Shown here piece after piece: positions 36,020-46,489 of a DNA stretch of 64,000 bases. The notes under the pieces were generated by a model, which made no database searches, was not told the DNA's origin, and saw only the letters and a program-made list of their open reading frames with translations. The DNA comes from Apus apus. Lineage: Eukaryota; Chordata; Aves; Apodiformes; Apodidae. Location: contig NC_067286.1 in the NCBI RefSeq assembly GCF_020740795.1, positions 18,480,350-18,544,349 on the forward strand. The letters run 5' to 3'. How positions within the stretch are numbered: the first letter of the stretch is position 1; each line of letters starts with the position of its first letter. The translations under genes were made by a program, and so were the position numbers.

Positions 36020-36897
36020 GCTAAAAATAGTCCATTCTACAGCTCTTTTGAGCTCAGCAGAAAGCAGCATAACATGTAGCAGGGTCAAAACCCTGGATTT
36101 CAGAAGAGCTAATTCTGGCCTTTTCAAGAAACTGCTTGGAGAAATCCAATGGGATAGGGTACTGGAAGGAAAGGGGGCCCAAGAGAGTTGGTTAATATTC
36201 AAGCACCACCTCATCCAAGTTCAAGATCAAAGTGTCCTGAAGAGTAGGAAATCAAGTAAGAGAGCCAGGAGACCTGCATGGTTGAGCAGGGAACTACTGA
36301 ACGAAATTAAGTGGAAGAAAGAAATTTATAGATCATGGAAGAAGGGAATGACCACTTGAGAAGAATACAAGAATGTGGTCAGAGAGTGTAGGAATGCAAC
36401 AAGGAAATCTGAGGCCTCCCTGGAATTAAAACCGGCAAGGGATGTCAGGGACAACAAGAAAGGCTTCTTCAAGTACATTGGAGATAAAAGGAAGACCAGA
36501 GGAAATGTGGGCCCACTGCTGAATGAAGTGGGTACCCTTGTGATGGAGGATATGGAGAAGGTGGAGTTACTTAATGCCTTCTTCGCCTCAGTCTTTACTG
36601 CTAAGGCCAAGCCTCAGGATTCCCAAATCTTCCAGACCACAGAAGAAGTCAGCAGTGAGGAAGACTTCACCTTGATTGAAGACAATTGAGTTAAAGATCA
36701 GTTAAGGAAACTGGACATATTAAAATCCATGGGCCCTGATGGGGTGCACCCATGTGTGCTGAGGGAGCTGGCAGAAGTCATTGCTAGAGCACTCTCCATC
36801 ATCTTTGAAAAGTCCTGGAAAATGGGAGAGGTGCCTGAGGGCTGGAGGAAAGCTAATGCCACTCCAGTCTTCAATGAGGGCAAGAAACACGACCCCT
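36020..36897 (+). mobile_element. CR1 LINE, internal ORF2 piece without 3' end
   Basis: Frames contain VKTLDFRRANSGLFKKLLGE, GAQESWLIFKHHLIQ, ARRPAWLSRELLNEIKWKK, DNKKGFFKYI, NVGPLLNEVGTLVMEDMEK and SMGPDGVHPCVLRELAEVI, the linker and first part of CR1 reverse transcriptase. It ends abruptly after VFNEGKKHDP, with no CR1 tail nearby. Stops at 36358 and 36687. Confidence 0.9.
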
Positions 36898-38899
36898 ATT
36901 ATTCTATTATTTTCCTCTGCATGTAAGAGACAGAGACATTCAGCTTTGGGCAGACTCATTTTCTGTCTCTGAATGCACCCCATGCCATTAGTGAGCAGAA
37001 GGGGTAAAGCAGTCCACAGCATGGTTCCCTTGTACATTACTTAAGATGCTCAGCAAATCCTTAAACATTAAAAGCAAAAAATGCTCTGAGAAAATCCAGA
37101 AACAACACAGGCAAAAGTTTCTGAAGAAACTGAGTAAAGACTTTCACTTTGACCTGAGTTTTAGCAAGTACTAAATGCCCACTCTGAAAATGAAGTCCCT
37201 CTAGGACATTAGGCAATAGAGGAACCCAGAAAACCAAAGTCACTTCTGGCTTTTGAAAAATTTAGATAAAAACTCTAAAATTCATGCTGGAAGTAACCAG
37301 GGAAATTCTGGCACAGAAGAAAAGCCTGCCATTACGGACCTCAGATGAAAAGTTGTTTCAGCAATGACCGTTCTTGTGTCAGGTCCGTCTTCCTGCCACT
37401 CAGAAAACTCACTGCAGTGGTATACACGCGTACAGCAGCAGCATCTGACTTGATAACCACTGCCATGTGCACAGACACAAGAAAATAAAAAAAAACCCTC
37501 TTTGGTCAGGGTGATACAGGGAGAGTGGATCTAGGCTGGCCAGACATGGTTATCAGTGTCAAAAACTGGAAAGATACTGCTGATCTGCAGCAGTTATGCC
37601 CTTCATAACAGGGAAACCAGCTTCCCTCTTACACACTTGTAAATATACTCTTGGTAAGAATTACTTTGATATAACTACAGTAATTTAATTTGGATACTTT
37701 CACTTCTTTCACCAAAGCTGGCTTCTCCTCTCCCTTTTTTTTTTTTCCTAAAAACTTTTCAAAAATTCCTGTTGAAGTAGCAAACAATAAAACCCCTTTT
37801 TTCTACAAGGGGGTTTTCTTCCACATGGAGACACATGCAGCCAAAGTAAAGCTCCTCCCACCAGCAAAAGCAGAGTTTTTTCCACTGCAACTGTTCCTGT
37901 TTCCCTGCTCAGGAGGAGGAAAAAAGCAAACTGAGACTCAAAAGGTACAGAAACCAGCCTGACAGTTCCTCCTCCTCCAACCAGAAAGAGGTCCTCCCAA
38001 TACAAAGAAATTTGTTCCTCCAAAAACCCTCCAAATGGACAAGATAAATTGGAGACATCCAGTCTCTCATCTCACCTCTGGCAGACCTCTCACCTGTCTC
38101 CAAATAAAGATGGAAGATGGCAAGATGGGGGACCTGTAACTAACACAGCTTCCAGCTCACTGGCAGCTCAACTCCTCAGCAAATTGTACTTCCGTGCAGG
38201 GCTATTCTTATCCCTTCTATGCTACAACAGCCAAACCCACAAGCATGAAGCCCAGCACTTTCCCATGCACACATTCCTGGCACACAGAAATCAACATGCA
38301 CACCTGAAACCCCTTCCTGCTTCAGAGCTGGCATGCCTGCCACACACTTGTCCATGTGCCTAGCTTCCACACTGCTGTACACCACTGTGGCTGCACACAC
38401 AGCCCGCCACCACCTTCCCAGAAGCTCTGCAAGCAGTGACCATGGAGACAAATAACAAATCACCACTGTTTCCAGGGCAATGTGGGAGAGAGGCATGGCA
38501 TATGAATTCCTCCCTTCTGGATTCCACCCAACCTAGGAAGAAATACTGACATTCACAAGCCATGACCCATGCCTGTCTCATCCAGGACTCTGGCTGGAGT
38601 ACCAGAAATGGCTGGCATCTGCCACCTGGCTCTGTTATCATATACAATTGACCAAAAGCATCCTTTCCCCTTATTTTCTTTATTGCTGCAGTGCAGTGGT
38701 CACTGAGGATCAGAGCACTGCCTGCACATACAACTACACAGGTATCATGGCTTTTGCTCTGGGAGGTAACAGGTCAGCAAGGCTCAAAACACGATCCACT
38801 TCACTCAAAACAGAAACCACTCTCCCAAGAAATTCCTACATCAAACCACTCTTGGTCCTAGTTTTAACTGGATTTCATTAGTGAAAGAGCCAAAGAATT

Positions 38900-39300
38900 T
38901 GTTTGTCATACTCCAGCTATGCTGATAACTCATACACTTGTATTGAAAGAGCCGCCAAAGACACCTCTGTTAACCATGACAAAGTGTAATTCCTGACTGC
39001 CTCCCCTTCTCCCACTAGACCAGTATCTGTCCCATTAGCAGCCACTTATGCTTACATCCTTCTACAGATGAGCTGGCTACACTTTCAGTCCCATGTTGAG
39101 CTTATTCCACTACTGCCCAAAATGCACCTTTCAAGCTGTACAGCACTTTCCCAGCTCAGACTGGAGAGCCACCTGACTAGCAAGAGGAACTTAGATTAGA
39201 AACACAGACCAAGCTAGTCACGCTCAAACACAGTCTAGACTCCAAAACACACCTCTTATTCTGCCATGCAATACCAGGAGGGCAAAAGAGCAATTATCTG
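38900..39300. repeat. Local direct duplication, copy A
   Basis: Shares ordered blocks with copy B at 40005-40505: TAATTCCTGA, CCCATGTTGAGCTTATT, CAGCTCAGACTGGAGAGCCA, AGACCAAGCT and CTGCCATGCAAT. The offset is 1.1-1.2 kb and identity is imperfect. No gene content. Confidence 0.85.
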
Positions 39301-40004
39301 CTTGGTCTTTCTCCTGTCTACTTCTCCCATACGGACAAAAGTGCTCCAGGGCAAGGTATCAGACATGCTTTCACATTACCCATTTGTACAGCACGTCTAG
39401 ATCTTTCTCCCACAGCATCTCCAGAAGATGTTTGTTCCTCTCAACCTGTCCATCTCCTACAGCAGCAAAGACATCCAGGAGACACTGCAATTTCAGCCCA
39501 AACCCACAGCTTTTTAGGAGCATGCACAAACTCTACCAAAGCACAGGCACAACTGTGCCTCACAACTCTTTCAACTGCCCAAGCTTCCCACTGCTCTGTT
39601 TAAAACCAGCTCCTCACTGCTGATTTCTTTGCTTTAAAAGGAAAGAGAACCTGGGTTGAAAAAGTGAACTTTGCTCCTTTTGCATTCAGATCTGGTACCA
39701 GCAATAGATAAGAAACAACAGTCAATGCCAAACATTTTATGTCATTTACTTCTGGCTCGGTATTTCTTTATGAAGCCTCATTACTGTGGCCAGCAACAAT
39801 TCATGGGTCTGAGCAACATCCTCTCCCACACCTTCCACATGTCTCACTTCCACCTCTCTTAAGAGGCCGTGCCACACACTCCCCCACTCTGACGAACTCA
39901 CCACTTACACACATGCTCAGCAGGTAGAAAAAGGGACTGCAGTAGCCTATATGGATGCAGGCAATACATCCCATGCAACCCACTGCACAAGTAAAATTGC
40001 ATTT

Positions 40005-40505
40005 GATTGGCTGTACCTGCTGGCAGTGGCTGTGAGTCAGCACTCAAATTAATTTAAACAGCTGCCAAGGACCCTCCCTTCACATTTGCAGAACATAATT
40101 CCTGATGTCCTTCCTTATCCCACTAAACCAGTATTCCATCTCCAATCGTGTCCAGCACCTGTTGACATCAAACCTATGCATAAAATGCACACACACAAAT
40201 ATATATATATAAATAACCCAATGAAGACTGCAGCTGGAATGTCATGGAAGCTACTAATCTTCTAAGGAGCAGGCAACACTTTTAGTCCCATGTTGAGCTT
40301 ATTTCACTACTGCCTGAAATGCACCTACCAAACCGTGCAGCATTTCCCAGCTCAGACTGGAGAGCCATAACCACCTGACCAGCAAGAGGATCTTATGACA
40401 GAAACAAAGACCAAGCTGGTCATGCCCAAATGCAGCCCAGACTACAAAATATATTTCTGAATCTGCCATGCAATGCCAGGAATGCAAAATATCAATTCTC
40501 CTCCT
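40005..40505. repeat. Local direct duplication, copy B
   Basis: Counterpart of copy A, longer because it contains an AC/AT microsatellite (about 40189-40214) and nearby extra bases. Match blocks include CCCATGTTGAGCTTATT at about 40287 and CAGCTCAGACTGGAGAGCCA at about 40348. Confidence 0.85.
40189..40214. repeat. (CA)n(TA)n microsatellite
   Basis: ACACACACAAATATATATAT followed by further TA/AAT units, within copy B of the duplication. Confidence 0.85.
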
Positions 40506-43500
40506 CCTCATTCTGCTGAGAGTTTTATTGCTGTGCAGCAGCCACAATGCAGGACCAATAGGACTGACTGAATTCAGTCCCCAGGATGCCAGGATGTTGA
40601 GATCATGAACAGAGATGGTCAGGCGGGACAGAGCAGAGATGCCCATCAGCAGTGCTGCTATTACAGTGCTGTTCCTTGCCAAGAGGGCCTGGCAGCAAAC
40701 AGGTTTTGTGCCATGGGGAGGGATGCTATGAGGAGATGCTCTCTGCAGAACTGACAAAACACCTCATCTCCATCCTGCACATACACAGGGAGAGCTGGAG
40801 ATAACCCTGTGTCAAGCCCAGACGCAGAAAGCAGAGGGGGGGAGTAGGAGAGAATCTTCTCAGGAGGTTTCAAGAGCAAGACTGGCAAGACCACAGGGGA
40901 CAGCAGCAGTAGACTGGGACATGAAAAAGCAAAGCTCCTCCTTTTTGTTTTCCAGAGTCAGTTCATCCACCTTTTATTTTTCTAAGCTTGTCTTAGCTTT
41001 GTAAGTGACCAAATCACCTGGAAATGTCCAACAGGATAGTTCACCATATACAGGTATAAATAATGATAGAGAGGTTACATGTAAAATACATACTTTCCTC
41101 CTATGCAAAACAAGTAGCCCAAGGCACTCCTTAGTGCAGAAGCCAAACTTCGTAGAAGCAATGAGTGAACTTACCTGTGACATGACTCAATTAGACAGCT
41201 CAAAGCCCAGTCCCCTCAGGACTGTCTCAAGAGCAAGGGAGTTGTCTGGTCTGCATATGTGCAATGGGAGCAGCTAGAGTTGTGCTACAACTCTTATTAG
41301 CTGGGAATAATGCAATACACCTGCTGGAAACTTCCTAAGAGGGACAGATAGCACTCCACCAGCCACTCCCACCTAGCATTTTTGCTTGACAAGGGAATAC
41401 AAGCAGCTTTCTTCTACCCCCTTGCTAAAGAATCTCTGACATCCATCGACACAAACTTACAGAGGCTGCACAGAAAATACCCTTCACAGAGCCAAGATTT
41501 CAGCTTTACTTGAAGAGAAGCCTCAGAGTGCTGCCTGCTTCTAAACTGGCATATGACTTCCTTTCTGCACAAGGGGGCTGGGAAGCTAAGGTACTGAAGA
41601 AAAATCTTGGGTTGGTATTCCCTGCTTACTCAGAAGATGGCTTTTCTATTAGATCCACAAGAAGGAGAGCCATAGCCCCAGCTGGGCTGTCAAAACTTCT
41701 TCTTGGTCAGTGCTCCGCTCTCTGCACTAAGAACAAACCCTTCTTTAACACACCTGCCTTGAGACAGGAAAAAGAAAACTTGACTGTTAAGTTCCCAAAA
41801 AAACATGCCACAGGCAGGAATAACCACCTCAGAATCCACAGTAAAATGAGACCTCATACGTGGGACATTATCTCAAGCATATAGAAAGTTATTGTTTACT
41901 GGAGCCAACATACAGCAGTGACTGCCGGGACTTTTACCAGGCAGCTGGGGGAGTAATTCTCTTCCACTGCAGAAGGATTCCACCAAGAAGATAAGCCATC
42001 ATTTTTAAAAAGCCACAGGCAACATATATGCAACAGTTTGAAATAAAAAATGCATTGTGCAGAAATACAGCTAATGGACAGAAAGACAGCCAGGTCAGAA
42101 ACTCAAGGACAGCATCAGAGCAATGATGTAATCTCATGGTAGTTGTATGATGGAGTTCAAATGCTGTGAGCTCCTCCAACTCACAACTCAAGCTTTCAGC
42201 AAGGGCATCTGACTTAAAGTAGTGGCACTTAAGAGCAGCTATAGCAAACCGGAACCCAGACCCATCTAAGCAAGCTAGCGTTATGTCTTTAAGGACCTGT
42301 CACCAGATGCCTCAGGTAAAGCTGAGTGACGCAGTCCCACACATTGCCCAGCTTCCAACAACTTGCAGATTGGGAATTGCCTGTCCCATGCACATAAACA
42401 CCTTCAGAGAATCTAAATACACTGAAACTTCTGCATTGACTTTTCTAGTTCCTGTTGAACTCAGCAACAGCTCAGAAGAGACAGATGCTCTACTCTCTCC
42501 ACCACAGGCAGACATATTTGGTAGCAGTGAGTTGTGCAGGACTGGGATGGACATTTATCTTACTGGTTACACACTAAGGGGCCACTCACCACTCAGCCTC
42601 AACAACACCAGGCAGCAGATACACCATCACACCAAAAGCTTCCTTAAGAACCTAGGCAATGGCCTCATGGATGGCAAGGAAATGCATTTTGGCAAAAGGG
42701 ACCGGCTTAAAAACTGTTTCAAAAAAACAACCACCAGTGGGCATTATCTCCAACAGGTGATGCCATTTTTATTAACCCTGGTTCTAACAGACACCATGTG
42801 AACTCTCAAAGCAAGCCAGGAAGTGCTGTAGGGTGAAGTGAAGCAGCATAATTTAAGGGATGCTACAGAGTAGCCAAAATAAAGACATGTCATTGCTAAA
42901 ATTCAACAGGATACTGCAACAGGTTAATTACAAAAGCCCCTGGGTATAGTCAGGATACTTTTTTTTACTTTACAACAATTTGTTTTCATGAGATGACACG
43001 GAGCAAAGGCTACTGGGAACGGCTCCTCATGGCAAGCAACACCATGGTGCAACAACAACCCATCACCATCAACTTCCTATCTCATTCAGCTTCCAAGAAA
43101 ATGAAAGAAACAGAACATCATCTGCAATCTGTGGAGAACAAGCGCTTGCTCTCCCGCTCCTCCACAGGTTCTACAAGCCCAGTCTTTTTTGTACAATAGG
43201 GAGACTTAGCTGAACAAAAGGCAGAGAGAGATAAACATCGTTTTATAAGCTTATGGCAACATGCAGAAAACATCTGCCCTAATGCACGGGCTGCGCAAGG
43301 CACAGGCCCTGCCTCTCGCAACAGGTTAAAACATTAGAAAATAAATATATGCAAAAGCCAAACCTCCGTGAAGTTGTACCGTGCCACTGGGTGCCGACAG
43401 GGAAACAAAGCAGCGCTTCAACGGAGCTGGCCTTGGACAACCGCAGCCAGGTACAAAGGGACGCGAGGGCCCGGTGGCCGCGCGCGCCGGCAGGGAGGGA

Positions 43501-43524
43501 GCGCAGCAAGCGGGGCCCTCGGGC

Positions 43525-43830
43525 AGCGCCCCGCCCCGCCCCGCGCGGGCAGCGCCCCGCCCCGCCTCCCCTCCCCACGCAGGCAGCGCCCCGCCCCGCC
43601 CCGCGCGGGCAGCGCCCCGCCCCGCCCCGCCTCCCCTCCCCACGCAGGCAGCGCCCCGCCCCGCCCCGCGCGGGCAGCGCCCCGCCCCGCCCCGCCTCCC
43701 CTCCCCACGCAGGCAGCGCCCCGCCCCGCCCCGCGCGGGCAGCGCCCCGCCCCGCCCCGCCTCCCCTCCCCACGCAGGCAGCGCCCCGCCCCGCCTCCCC
43801 GGCCCGCCTCCCCTCCCCACGCGGGCGGCG
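43525..43830. repeat. 65-bp GC-box minisatellite
   Basis: The marker string CACGCAGG recurs at 43576, 43641, 43706 and 43771, exactly 65 bases apart. Each unit holds two blocks of tandem CCCCG separated by GCGCGGGCAGCG, then CTCCCCTCCCCACGCAGG. The first and last units are partial or variant. The minus strand has closely spaced GGGG runs with quadruplex potential. Because 65 is not a multiple of three and no stop codons occur, long meaningless frames stay open on both strands. Confidence 0.93.
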
Positions 43831-43875
43831 CGCACTCGCCGCCGCCCCGGCCTCCCCACGCCGCGCCCCGCTCCC

Positions 43876-43905
43876 GCTCCGCTCCGCTCCGCTCCGCTCC
43901 GCTCC
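43876..43905. repeat. (GCTCC)6 short tandem repeat
   Basis: Six perfect GCTCC units, flanked by imperfect ones, lie between the minisatellite and the YY1-like element inside the CpG island. On the minus strand this is a GGAGC purine-rich tract. Confidence 0.9.
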
Positions 43906-43937
43906 CCTCCCCCGCCGTGACGCGCCCGCAGCCCCCC

Positions 43938-43948
43938 GGCCGCCATTT
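43938..43948 (-). promoter_or_regulatory. YY1-like element in the CpG island
   Basis: Minus-strand AAATGGCGGCC fits the YY1 consensus AAnATGGCGGC apart from one missing base. YY1 elements of this form usually lie within a few tens of bases downstream of the start in sense orientation, which would put a start near 43950-43970 transcribing leftward. Inferred only. Confidence 0.45.
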
Positions 43949-44380
43949 CGCGGGCGCCCCGCCTCACCCCTCCGCCGCTAGCCGCGCCGCAGCGAGGCCC
44001 CGCTTCACGCCCAGACCTGCCGCGCGGCGAGACGGGGAAGGAACCCGCGGCCAGAGGGCGGGACCAGCAGCGCAGGCCGGGACAGCGCTACAGCCCCCGC
44101 CCCAGGGCGGGTCCTCGGCGGGCCGCGGCTCCCCTCGGCCTCCGGGCCGCCGCGCCCAGCTGGGGCTCCGCGCTGCTGCTGCGTTTCGTCTCCCGCAAAA
44201 CAGCACCCGCTGAAACCCGGCGGTTTGGCGGCTCGGCCGTGCGCGCGCGGCGGCCGCAGGGCGTGCAGGCTGTGCGGGGCGAGCCCGCCCGCGCCCGCCG
44301 CTCCGGCAGCGATCCCTGACCCACCGGCCGGGCCTCGCCCACTGCCGCGGGCAGCGCTGCAGCAAACCTGAGCCGGAGCG

Positions 44381-46417
44381 GCTTTCGCGTGCTTTTGTGT
44401 TGTTGTTGGGTTTCTTTCCTATTTGGGTTTTTTTTTTGTTGTTTTGTTGGGTTTATTTTAAGGCTCAGGCTTGCTTGTTAAAAAAGTTTTCCATGAAACA
44501 TCCTGTAATCAAGATCAAGCCGTGACTGGCACATTTGCCTCCTCCTTCCATAGTCTCATTTTAACTTTAGCCCAAACAATTCTGTGCTAAGCAACAGCCC
44601 CACGCAGAGCCTGGTCTCAGAAGAAAGACCCTTGCCAGCTCCCCTCAGCAGCTGAGTGGCCTCACATGTTTTTTTATGGATGGAGATCTGAGTAGTGAGG
44701 GAGAGAAAGGGCCTTTTTAGGACTTCCTGGATGTTTGGACTGTGACACTTAACCTCTCTCAGCCCATGGGCCCAACTGAAAAATCACTTTGTCCTTGCCA
44801 TTGAGTAAACCCAACCCCTCTCTCCTCAGACCACATGGATTCTACCTAAGGTTTAGCCTAAAGCCCCTGGAGAGCCAAGTGATTAAATAAAGCCTTAGGG
44901 GACCAGCTCACACATTGAGACATTTCTTGCAGGGAATGTGTGGCATAGCCAGGAGGCAACAGGAGATGCCAGCCCTTACCCCAGCCCCAAGCCCTCCTTG
45001 GCAGAGTCCTGACCAGCCAGCTACACTGGGCTGCTACCTTCTTGCCATGTCCAGAGATTTCATGTACAAACAGGGAAGAACGTAACTTCCCGCCCTGGCT
45101 GAATTGGGTCAGCAAATGGTCATGATGAGGCACAACTGCTGCCTGCACTGCAGGTGAGTGCTTGGGAGAAAGCCTGCAGGTAGAGGTGAGATGTACCACC
45201 ACCACTCCCCCCTTCCCAATCTTCAGCTTATTACTGAAGTAATATATATTTAATGGAGACATATTTACCTTGGAAAAACTAATTTTACCTGGCCAGGTCT
45301 CCCATGCACTACTTGTTTCAGGCAAAGAACACAGCTACATTTGTGTTTGCAGGATCGGGGCCTTATTAAATGAGATGGCTTGATATGCATATAAAACATG
45401 CCTTACAGGCCTGAAGAGTCTGACAGATTATTCTAGCTGTGCCAAATTAAATTTCTGTGTGATTCATAAACAGCCAGGTAAGTAATAAGCAGACTGATGG
45501 TGGCTCAAAGAGCTAACAAACCTCTGAGCTGCAGGACTGTGAACCTATTTGTGCTGACCAGGAGATTTTCAAATAGAGCAGTTAAAGGTGCATAGCATGA
45601 GTTACGACATACATTTGTATTTGGAGCTTAAATACTTGGTCAATATATATATATGTGGACTAGTCAATTAGCAAGTAAAAACATGAAAAGACACAAATAA
45701 AAGACAGTGACAAGACAGAAAATAATGTGAGAGACTGCATGAGCCCCATAGCAGGAACTGATAAAAATGGAAATTGCCTCTTGGAGTTCAGGCTGCTGGA
45801 ATAAAAAACGTGGAAGAAATCAACATCCCAAACCTCTGCAATTCCTGCATTTTTCTGGTGGGAAAGCTTTAAACTTAACACTGTGGCTTCAGGTTCTTTC
45901 TTCAGCCCTGTTTTGGGTTTTTAATTATATGCTGTCAGACCAATCCTATTACGCTTATCCATAGCATATTAACGTGAAAGAGACAAGAGAAACTACAAGG
46001 CAGTGAAGTCTCTTCACCTGTGTGCAGAGCTTTGTGGGACTGTGGCTGCTTATCAGAGCAGCTGTTTTTTGTCTTTGCCCCTAGATCTGATTGTATACAC
46101 AGCTGCAGTGTTGCATGTGCCAGGATAAGGCTTCCTAGGCTGTAAGAAGAGTAATTTCTTGCAATATGATTCCAAAATGCTTTACAGTTTATGTGAAAAA
46201 GTCACCTGTCCCCTAAGAGACCGCAGCCAATACAGCATAGGCATAAGCCCCCAGGCAGAGTCTGTTTTGTGTCCTTTGTTTCAATGCCACCTCAGGATAT
46301 CCTGATTATTTGCTTTTTATTTACCCTGCAGTTTCCAGCAACCATTTTGCAAAGGGTGGCTGCTCCCAGAGCTTCCATTCAGAGGCAGGAGAGATTCTGA
46401 AAAAAAACAGGGGGAAT
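44381..46417. other. No gene recognised between the CpG island and a CR1 end
   Basis: Starts with T/G-rich sequence (44395-44460), then unique DNA. It may hold the distal CD151 promoter or the far end of the CRACR2B-like transcript. Open frames are short and unremarkable. Confidence 0.5.
45642..45654. repeat. Short (AT)n run
   Basis: AATATATATATAT within otherwise unique DNA left of the CRACR2B-like gene. Confidence 0.7.
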
Positions 46418-46486
46418 CATAAAATCATAGAATGTTAGGGGTTGGAAGGGACCTCTAGAGATCAACCCTCCTGCCAAAGCAGAGGA
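46418..46486 (-). mobile_element. CR1 LINE, short 3' terminal piece
   Basis: AATCATAAAATCATAGAATG followed by GGGGTTGGAAGGGACCTCTA, the reverse complement of a CR1 end, about 70 bases. Confidence 0.85.
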
Positions 46487-46489
46487 TGT

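Larger units (their letters stand above)
20006..43440 (-). other. Probable long first intron of CD151, repeat-rich
   Basis: No exon of a recognised gene was found between the 5'UTR acceptor at 20005 and the CpG island at 43440. If the island is the CD151 promoter, this is a 23-kb first intron. The unique parts 20006-25555, 29520-31285, 33786-35023, 35290-36015, 36900-38890 and 40510-43440 show nothing I can name. The rest is CR1, an LTR and a local duplication, listed separately. A 222-codon open frame at 23281-22613 has no recognisable features. Confidence 0.5.
43440..44380. promoter_or_regulatory. CpG island, likely CD151 promoter and 5' end
   Basis: About 940 bases of very high GC with dense CpG, sharply bounded by AT-richer DNA. 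It contains many GC boxes (CCCCGCCCC), a 65-bp minisatellite, a GCTCC repeat, and at 43938-43948 the minus-strand string AAATGGCGGCC, a good match to the YY1 element often found just downstream of start sites and read in the transcribed direction. No TATA box is evident. It lies upstream of CD151 and beyond the 3' exons of the CRACR2B-like gene, so it best serves CD151 on the minus strand. The exact start site and first donor were not resolved. Confidence 0.75.

Noticed and set aside
43326-44365. Overlapping open frames of 96-281 codons on both strands in the CpG island, rich in Pro, Arg, Ala and Gly
   Set aside because: They arise from the stop-free GC-rich 65-bp repeat, are open in several frames at once and have no recognisable domain. 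The apparent ATG on the minus strand is the YY1-like element.
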